A stretch of 64,000 nucleotides of DNA, from contig OU612065.1 in NCBI GenBank assembly GCA_914767715.1, forward strand, positions 26,350,001 through 26,414,000, read 5' to 3'. Under the pieces are notes generated by a model. The model was not told the origin of the DNA, searched no databases, and saw only the letters and a list, made by a program, of their open reading frames with translations. Positions 57,724-64,000 of the stretch are shown piece by piece. The position numbers and the translations under genes are program-made. This DNA comes from Membranipora membranacea. Lineage: Eukaryota; Bryozoa; Gymnolaemata; Cheilostomatida; Membraniporidae. How positions within the stretch are numbered: position 1 is the first letter of the stretch; each line of letters starts with the position of its first letter.

Positions 57724-58769
57724 AATTCCCGAAATGACTGATAGCTATGATCTTCAAAATAGAGATGAACTATATCCTTTCATTCTCTCCAAAATAATAG
57801 TACTGATCTTAAACTAGGTCTCCGCCTTACTCATATTTCTGGATAACTGGGTTTTAAAATCATTCTGCTCCCATTAATGTATTTTGTTCGACTTTTCATT
57901 ATTAACAATATTATTATCTCTTGATCAATAAAGTGAACAACACGTAAAACTCATCTTTCTAGATTAAGATCGTGTTGATGTTGGCTCCGGCTACCAGTTT
58001 CATAAAAATCCTAAAACAACAACAAAGTTAGATCTAGCACTTACTGGAGCGTTTTGTACTCACTGTTTACAATGAGACCTTCGTTTGGGTTTGTACCATA
58101 AGAAAAAACTGCATTGAGGTTATTGATTATCCGTGTATCTTACGCATGAATGCAAAAATCAAGAAAAAATCCAAAATCATGCAGAGGAATTGCCTCCACA
58201 TAGATTGAGAGAGGACAACAGCCAACTAAATCAGATATATTTGGTGAACATTTTCATATGTTCCCACAAGGCTTTAGAATATTGCCAACTTAGTAGCAGC
58301 ATTTTCTCAATATGATCAAAATAGGAAGGTAAACAGAACGAAAATGAAACTTCAGAGCACTGTTGTTATACCCTTTCTTGCCATACAAATTTATACACAA
58401 GGATGCGGCCCTTAGGATTGGCACATTAATCCATGCTTAGCCAAAATTAATTACTTGTTACCTTGTTACACAAATTTAATCACCCATCACATCACATGTC
58501 TTCGACAGAAACATTTTCTCATATTGATGTGATATAACCATCAATTACCTGGCTATTTACTAGTAAGGCCAACAGAAAATTTGTGCTAGCGTTTTCCAGT
58601 AATAGAATTTTTAGATTTTAGATTTTGGACTGTGTGGGACCAATGATGAATGTTATCATTGATTTACTGTCAAGAGTCCGGATTTCTTGTTGATCAATTT
58701 TGATCGGACTTTGAGTATGAAAATTGCTTCACAATCAGCAGCATCTTGTCTCAACTTGATAAATTGTAT
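57724..58769. other. Intergenic after the peptide gene
   Basis: Contains the AATAAA at about 57925. Nothing else is supported. Confidence 0.4.
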
Positions 58770-59135
58770 TGCCGATAATTAGTATCAAACTGTTCATGAC
58801 ATGCTGCTAGATTTATTGCTTGCCAAGCTGCTAAATACATTGCAATTTTTAAACTGAAAATCCGATCGAAATTGATGGAGCTATCAATAAAAAACCTATT
58901 CAACTGCTATTCAACGATTAAGTCATTGGTTCCACACATAAACATATAAGTATTGATAAGTTAATGGTCTAAACATCACCCCATAAACATAAAAATGAGT
59001 ATTTAATGTCTATGCGTAACCCATGCTACTACACAATCAAATGACGGATCCCCCCTCCCCCCACAATTAAGTGCCTCAATGCTAATACTCCACATTTAGT
59101 GTCTTGCCAAGGTTTATTACTAAATCTATTAAAAA
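58770..59135 (+). repeat. Dispersed repeat, copy at 58.8 kb
   Basis: Same family and orientation as 23540-23790 (ttagtatcaaactgttca, gacatgctgctag, cctcaatgctaat, aggtttattactaaatcta), with an internal partial duplication of the tgctgctag/agctgctaa segment and about 130 bp of insertion. Confidence 0.55.
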
Positions 59136-59426
59136 GTTGATCCAAGTTTAACCCAACTGCCTGCATTCCAGTTGCCCCTTCCACTGTTCACGCGCCTGCC
59201 TTTGCCCGGGCATGATCAGTGGATCATTTAAAAGTGACTTATCTCAATATTGGTGGTATCTTAATCTTATTATTAGCTAGAATATCAAGGGCAGTGAAAT
59301 GATGGATGATGAAATGCTGATGAAGTGCAAAAATACCAAAGCTTTCCAGGATTGACCAACAAATTATCTGTAATTGATAACCAATTAAATGTTTTACCAG
59401 TAAGATGTACACCAATTGCCACTTCC

Positions 59427-59533
59427 TAGTTTAAGCACTTAAATGTTGGTAGTAGCATTTCATTGGTTGGGAAAGTGGTTGATAATGAAATGCTACTACC
59501 AGCTATCCCTACACCGTTTAAGCGCTTAAACTA
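59427..59533. repeat. Short hairpin element
   Basis: Arm 59427-59464 (tagtttaagcacttaaatg...ggtagtagcatttcat) pairs with 59485-59533 (atgaaatgctactacc...gtttaagcgcttaaacta). The loop is about 20 bp, with one bulge on the right arm. Size fits a MITE or a miRNA-like fold. A fragment of the same text occurs at 62705-62745. Confidence 0.65.
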
Positions 59534-59974
59534 GTCACTACCAAATACTACCAAGGATCTATTACCAAAGAGGGGAAACAGTAGTTATCCCAATAGCTGA
59601 CGTGCTAAAATTCTGGAACAGGTTTATAACGTAATTATTTTGCCAACAATAACAAGAATGGTCATCTGCAGTGGAACCTGGGCACTTAGGTCAGAATGGC
59701 AGGTTAACAAGGTACCCCACATCGTACTTCACCTCATCCTGTAGAATATGGTATGTTGCTGTGTATTATTGCTCCTCATCACAACGTATAGATAGGAATA
59801 GCATCTTGGAACATTGGATGATCTAGAGTTGCATCTTCTTGGGCTCCCTTTCTTGGCTAAGTTGCGAAAACTAATATCACCCCTCCATCAAACTAATTTC
59901 ATTTTTAATTTGTAGGATGAGAAGTCTACCAAAGCAATTTCTTCTTAGCCAGGTTATTCACCAGCAGTCGAAGG

Positions 59975-60636
59975 ATGAACAACACATCAGCTTCACCTTT
60001 TTTGATTGATATCTGTGAGGGGTCTCAGTCAATTTGTGGCAGACCTATTTGGAAAGACATATTTAACATCATCACTTTCATCTCAATGGCGTTGAATATG
60101 CTACACATCCTAGCTCTTCGAAAAGTACAAAGGTCAAACAGGAAGTGCTGTTCTTACCGGAAACTACTCTACCAGTTAGCACAGCAGATATAGCGTATGC
60201 TGCCACATCAATTCTAAAGATGTGCACCTTCAGACATATTCTCCTAGGATCTATAAAGGAATATGGTGCTTTGGTAGCAGGATTGGCAGATATACCTTGC
60301 ATAGTAAGATACGACATGCTTGCATTGGCCAGCTATGAGAGATGTGTTGCCTTACGATGGCCATTTCACCATCAATCGGACAGACTGATAGCCAACATTG
60401 GCAGGGCTAGTGTTGCCATTTGGATACTATGTGTTATTTTGGCGTGCTTATCACCAGGGATTCTTTCTACATTTCTGTATTGGCTGGAAGTCAATACTGA
60501 TAACACGGTGATGTATAAATGTAATGCCCTTTATCTTTCCTATGGAATTAAAAACACTTTGATCTATGGCTGGATAAATAAGAAATATCGACAGACGGTT
60601 GTAAAACTAGTTTGTTTCAATTTTTCCAAGAAGTAG
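59975..60636 (+). pseudogene. GPCR pseudogene, paralogue of the 2.9-kb receptor
   Basis: Starts MNNTSASPFLIDICEG, aligned with the intact receptor start, and stays close through IWKDIFNIITF, LRKVQRSNRK, EYGALVAGLAD, YERCVALRWP and NTLIYGWINKKYR. Lesion 1: a one-base deletion in TM2 (gcacagcag where the intact gene has gcagctgcag), which leads to a TAG at 60192. Lesion 2: about 90 codons from TM4 to TM6 are missing, so IWIL joins nearly directly to CLSPGI. The last frame ends TAG at 60634. Upstream sequence (tcttcttagccaggttattc) also aligns with that of the intact gene, so the duplication included the 5' flank. Confidence 0.88.
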
Positions 60637-62472
60637 ACTGCTGGAGCAAGTTTCAAAACTACAGTCGCACATATTATTATTTCATTGGACAATTGAGAAA
60701 GAGATAGTTGCCTAATGGATACAATTTTGTAGTATGCCAAACTAGTCATACTGTTGAAATCAGCTTTGAATGTGAAAAACATTCCATCCCATAAAATCAC
60801 TGACAATTTTACCTTTGACTTTTTTTGGAATGGAAGACAATCATCACAAAATGATTACTGTCAATAAAATGTATTGGTAAAACATCATTCCATATCTTAC
60901 GCAGCCACACACACATAACATCTGTCACAGTACACCTGACAAAAAAGTATGTATACTTACATCATGCCGCGTAATGAGAATTATAAACAATCTATTTTGG
61001 GAACTAACCAAGGAAACCTTTATTGGTTTCCAGTAACTGACAAGGAAAGCGATGGCATGTGTCTAAATTATTATGGTCAATATTGTAAGCACCTGATTTC
61101 ATTCCATCTCATTTTTAGGTGATTAATTCTGATGTTTTAAAATTCAAGTGTATGATTGTACTCGGATCATCAATTGCACTGGTTAAACTACGTAGCAACT
61201 GAACGTTTGGTGGAATTTTCTTTAGTTCTATTGTGCGTTTGAATTGTGCTCTATAATAAACAACGAAATAATTAGCGAGTTATACATGGAAAAAGCTTTG
61301 GATCAAAAACGCCATGCATAGCTAAAATTGTAATAACAGTAGAAAATTGCTCATCACAGCATACTGCATTGACAAAGCAAAACAAAAGCGCCACAAGAAA
61401 ATAAACGCCACAAATAATCTACTCAAGGAATGTGATATAAATTAGGTATTAAAATTGCCACAAAATAAACTTACAATTATTAGCTAAATCCAGATTTAAA
61501 TTGAGATCGAGATATAAATACATCAAAGAGAGAGTCGTATATATAACATGAGAGAGAGTGTATAACATTTAACCGGCATCACCTAAAATACAATGCAATG
61601 CAAGGAATTACACTCTAGATTAGAAACAAAGTAGCGATCAACAATTTATGCAGTGTCAAATAAATACATATACATCAAATTGCAGCATAAATTTTATCAT
61701 CGAGCAGATTACAATATATGATAATTTATATCAAAATAATTATGCGTTTACACTTACTGAGATAATATATACAGGAAGTATAGCTGACACAGGGACTTGG
61801 CTTGCGAATAGTGGCGGCGAACGGGTCTTACATATCCCTAGAATAATTATAGTGACGTTTTAACTCGCAAATAACAAAAGTGCGACAGTGCAATGAATAT
61901 ACATGTACATACAAAAAGGGTCTAGCCAGTATTTTAATTCAGCAACTGATCATAAAATGCCAAGGTTCCTAAATGTGGTAATAATACAATTAAAGTGCAA
62001 CCAAGGTCTCAAACAACTTCTCATTGATGGCCATTGATTAATAGCAGATTGCACCTTCTGCATGGGGAAAAAGACAAAATATAATTCGGGTGATTATTCA
62101 GCCAGAATTCTTGTGAAACATTTCTTCCATCAGGCACTCAAACTCAGCTAAAAGAGAATACCACATAGCAGTTTCCTGCTCCTGCTATTATTTAGCCTGT
62201 GCTCTATAATTATTACAGCAAAGTCTTGGAACCTCCCCTAAACTGAAGTGTTACCCAGCTTAGAGTCAGCAACTACTTTGAGTTTTGCATCGCGTAATGC
62301 ACAAAGCTGATGCTGCCCACCACATTATTTGCTACCCATTAATGCATTGCTGCGAAACCTTGGTTGCCCTTTAAGATGTGGTGTGCAATCAAATAATCAA
62401 TATCATCCTCCAATGCGATTAAGCACACAATTATTTCAAACAGTATATAAACCGTAATAATTATGAACTTAC
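60637..62472. other. Intergenic, no gene recognised
   Basis: Contains a GA-rich low-complexity patch at 61527-61560. On the minus strand 62108-62158, after TATTCTCTTTTAG, reads EFECLMEEMFHKNSG and then TGA, and is phase-compatible with the exon at 62473-62533. Confidence 0.4.
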
Positions 62473-62533
62473 GTCTGATAGTTGTGTTAAGTTCACAGGG
62501 AAGAAAAACAGTACTGATGGATAACAAAGCCAT
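62473..62533 (-). CDS. Possible signal-peptide first exon
   Basis: On the minus strand MALLSISTVFLPCELNTTIR, 20 codons plus one base, followed by GTAAGT. It could join a phase-compatible stretch at about 62108-62158 (EFECLMEEMFHKNSG, stop) to give a 37-residue product. Both exons are short and the hydrophobic core is modest, so this may be chance. Confidence 0.3.
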
Positions 62534-62779
62534 GTAGAGATATAAGACTGAGTAATAAGTTGTAAAATCTCCATCATCAAATAGTAAAAATTAACGCAAC
62601 TCGCCACTTGTAGCAAAAAATGCGCAGTGAGCTCTAGTGGCTTGAAAATAACAGGAGGAGATGATTTCTGAGAAGATAACTCCGGATATAATGATGATGG
62701 ATGGAATGATGGAATACCACTACTAGCTATCCGGCAGAGTTAAAGCACAACCAAATATTATTATAATTCTGCTCTAAAT

Positions 62780-62950
62780 TAGGCGGAGAAATATTAGTTG
62801 CCTTAGGGGCTAGGCCGCAATATCTGTGCCAGGTTGCTCTCTGTTTGCAGGCAGGTCGGAGCACACCTGGGGGGCAACCAAACCCCAGTAGACAATGAAC
62901 TGCAGTAGGATTCGAACCCACGATCTTGTAAAGTTGCAAATGCTCAAACT
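62780..62950 (-). mobile_element. tRNA-derived SINE, minus strand, partial
   Basis: On the minus strand a B box GTGGGTTCGAATCCTA, then the body GTTTGGTTGCCCCCCAGGTG and GCAGGCAGAG-like text shared with the copies at 12.7, 25.0 and 4.0 kb. The A-box end is degraded. Confidence 0.7.
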
Positions 62951-64000
62951 TAGAATTACAATTTCACCAAACGCTGCTTCAGCTTCTACATTTAGAGAAG
63001 CATCGGGCACACCATTAGATGAAAAAAAAGCAGTTCTGCCTCTTTAAACTTAGACTACCAAAACATGGATTGGTCTGGAGATTATCATTCAGTACCATAT
63101 TTGGTGGCCAATTTCGAGGCAAATTAAAAGCATGTGGGATAGCCCTCATAATGAGATATCTTTTTCTTTTTTCATATACTTTATTGGCATAATGTTCATT
63201 CTCAAAGAATGTTTTACAATATTAGTCCTGAAAATAAAAATAAAATAAAAAAATACATTAACAGAATACATTGACAGAAAAACTCTCATCATGTTATCTG
63301 TGAAAAATAATGTATGGAAGAATGAATTTTGAATAAACTGACGACTGTAGTGGCACGCAAGATTGAAGGTAAGCTGTTATAACAACTTGTCAGGGACATA
63401 ACTGCGGGCATTACTCTCAATATTTACCAAGCCTATTGACTTTCAGGTGTGAGGCTATTTCAAACACAGTATAATCAACTGGAATCATCCAAAAAATGAG
63501 GCTTGAAGTTTCACCTGTCTAGCTCACTGTTTAGTTTTTCATGATTTCATAGGCAAAAAAACACAATCAACAATCAAAAGGAGGAAGATATCAAGAAGTT
63601 GACCTAAAATTAGCGCATAAAATTTGAGATACATATTAAAAGGAAGGGGGTTCAATTTTGTAAACCATTCATGATCCTGGCTCTGATCACCGTTGTATCC
63701 ACTACAAATTTGGTAAGCAGGTTATTGCTAGATCAAGCATGATCCAATTTGCCTGCATATAGGTTTTGAGCCGCTGGCGGCTCACCAGTAGAATGGGAAT
63801 GACTGGACTGCGGGCAAATTGGATCAAACTTGATCTAAGTTATTGCTAAGGGTCAATTATGCATTTGCTCACTCTAGTCAGACAGTAAATTGGTAGTGTA
63901 TTAGTCATGGGAAAACGAGCCGAGTTTAACACAAAAAAATTAATAAATGTCTTACTGAGAGTTTTCCTTAAAAACTTACGGTCCTTGGTCAAATTCATAT
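62951..64000. other. Intergenic to right edge; possible LINE 3' tail
   Basis: 63172-63260 (actttattggcataatgttc followed by aaaataaaaataaaataaaa) resembles a LINE 3' end, but no coding part is visible. 63739-63760 and 63812-63833 carry inverted copies of tagatcaagcatgatccaat-like text, bounding a possible 95-bp MITE. Confidence 0.35.

Noticed and set aside
1-64000. CRISPR arrays, operons or prokaryotic defence systems
   Set aside because: The tandem arrays have no spacers, and the window is clearly spliced eukaryotic DNA.

Overview
The window is AT-rich animal nuclear DNA, most likely from a marine invertebrate. Genes have spliced exons with GT..AG introns, TATA boxes and AATAAA signals. Most of the sequence is remnants of LINEs, tRNA-derived SINEs, MITEs, foldback elements and satellites. 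Domain content (GlnD/DUF294-type nucleotidyltransferase joined to TPRs, PAN/apple domain, P-element-type transposase, single-exon class A GPCRs) fits a hemichordate, lancelet, cnidarian or similar invertebrate. The sequence alone does not settle the phylum.

Layout. 0.3-1 kb (-): start of a secreted PAN/apple-domain gene running off the left edge. 2.9-3.9 kb (-): intact orphan-like rhodopsin-family GPCR. 4-13 kb: repeat-rich, with LINE fragments and a composite block holding a telomere-like heptamer run, about 87 copies of an octamer and a 69-bp satellite. Each satellite unit carries the complement of the 28S rRNA sarcin-ricin loop. A tRNA-bearing MITE and a P-element transposase tail follow. 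15.4 kb (+): one-module cysteine-rich secreted peptide. 18-20 kb: LINE fragment, then a broken GNAT-like gene. 23.5-28.2 kb: degenerate direct repeats and a dead LINE. 28.7-31.4 kb: a 2.67-kb foldback element with a perfect 8-bp target duplication. 32.2-32.7 kb (-): two-exon secreted peptide. 34.1-35.4 kb: a 1.36-kb near-perfect palindrome flanked by TTAA. 39.2-41.6 kb (+): three-exon gamma-glutamyl hydrolase, complete. 42.7-45.1 kb (+): nucleotidyltransferase-TPR gene with one stop and one frameshift. 46.6-49 kb: inverted-repeat element holding a second tRNA-MITE. 49.4-51.9 kb (+): tandem array of one 50-codon exon cassette, only one copy intact, followed by a compatible terminal exon. 53 kb (-): EGF-like remnant. 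57.0-57.7 kb (+): two-exon secreted peptide with two tandem copies of the cysteine module seen at 15.4 kb. 60 kb (+): GPCR pseudogene, paralogue of the 3-kb receptor. 62.5 kb (-): possible signal-peptide exon.

The genes are separately promoted and form no operon or evident pathway. The most notable items are the shared cysteine module in two secreted-peptide genes, the nucleotidyltransferase-TPR gene, the sarcin-ricin-loop satellite, the tRNA-carrying MITE and the two large foldback structures. All exon joins were made by eye from splice signals and phase agreement; none is supported by transcripts here.
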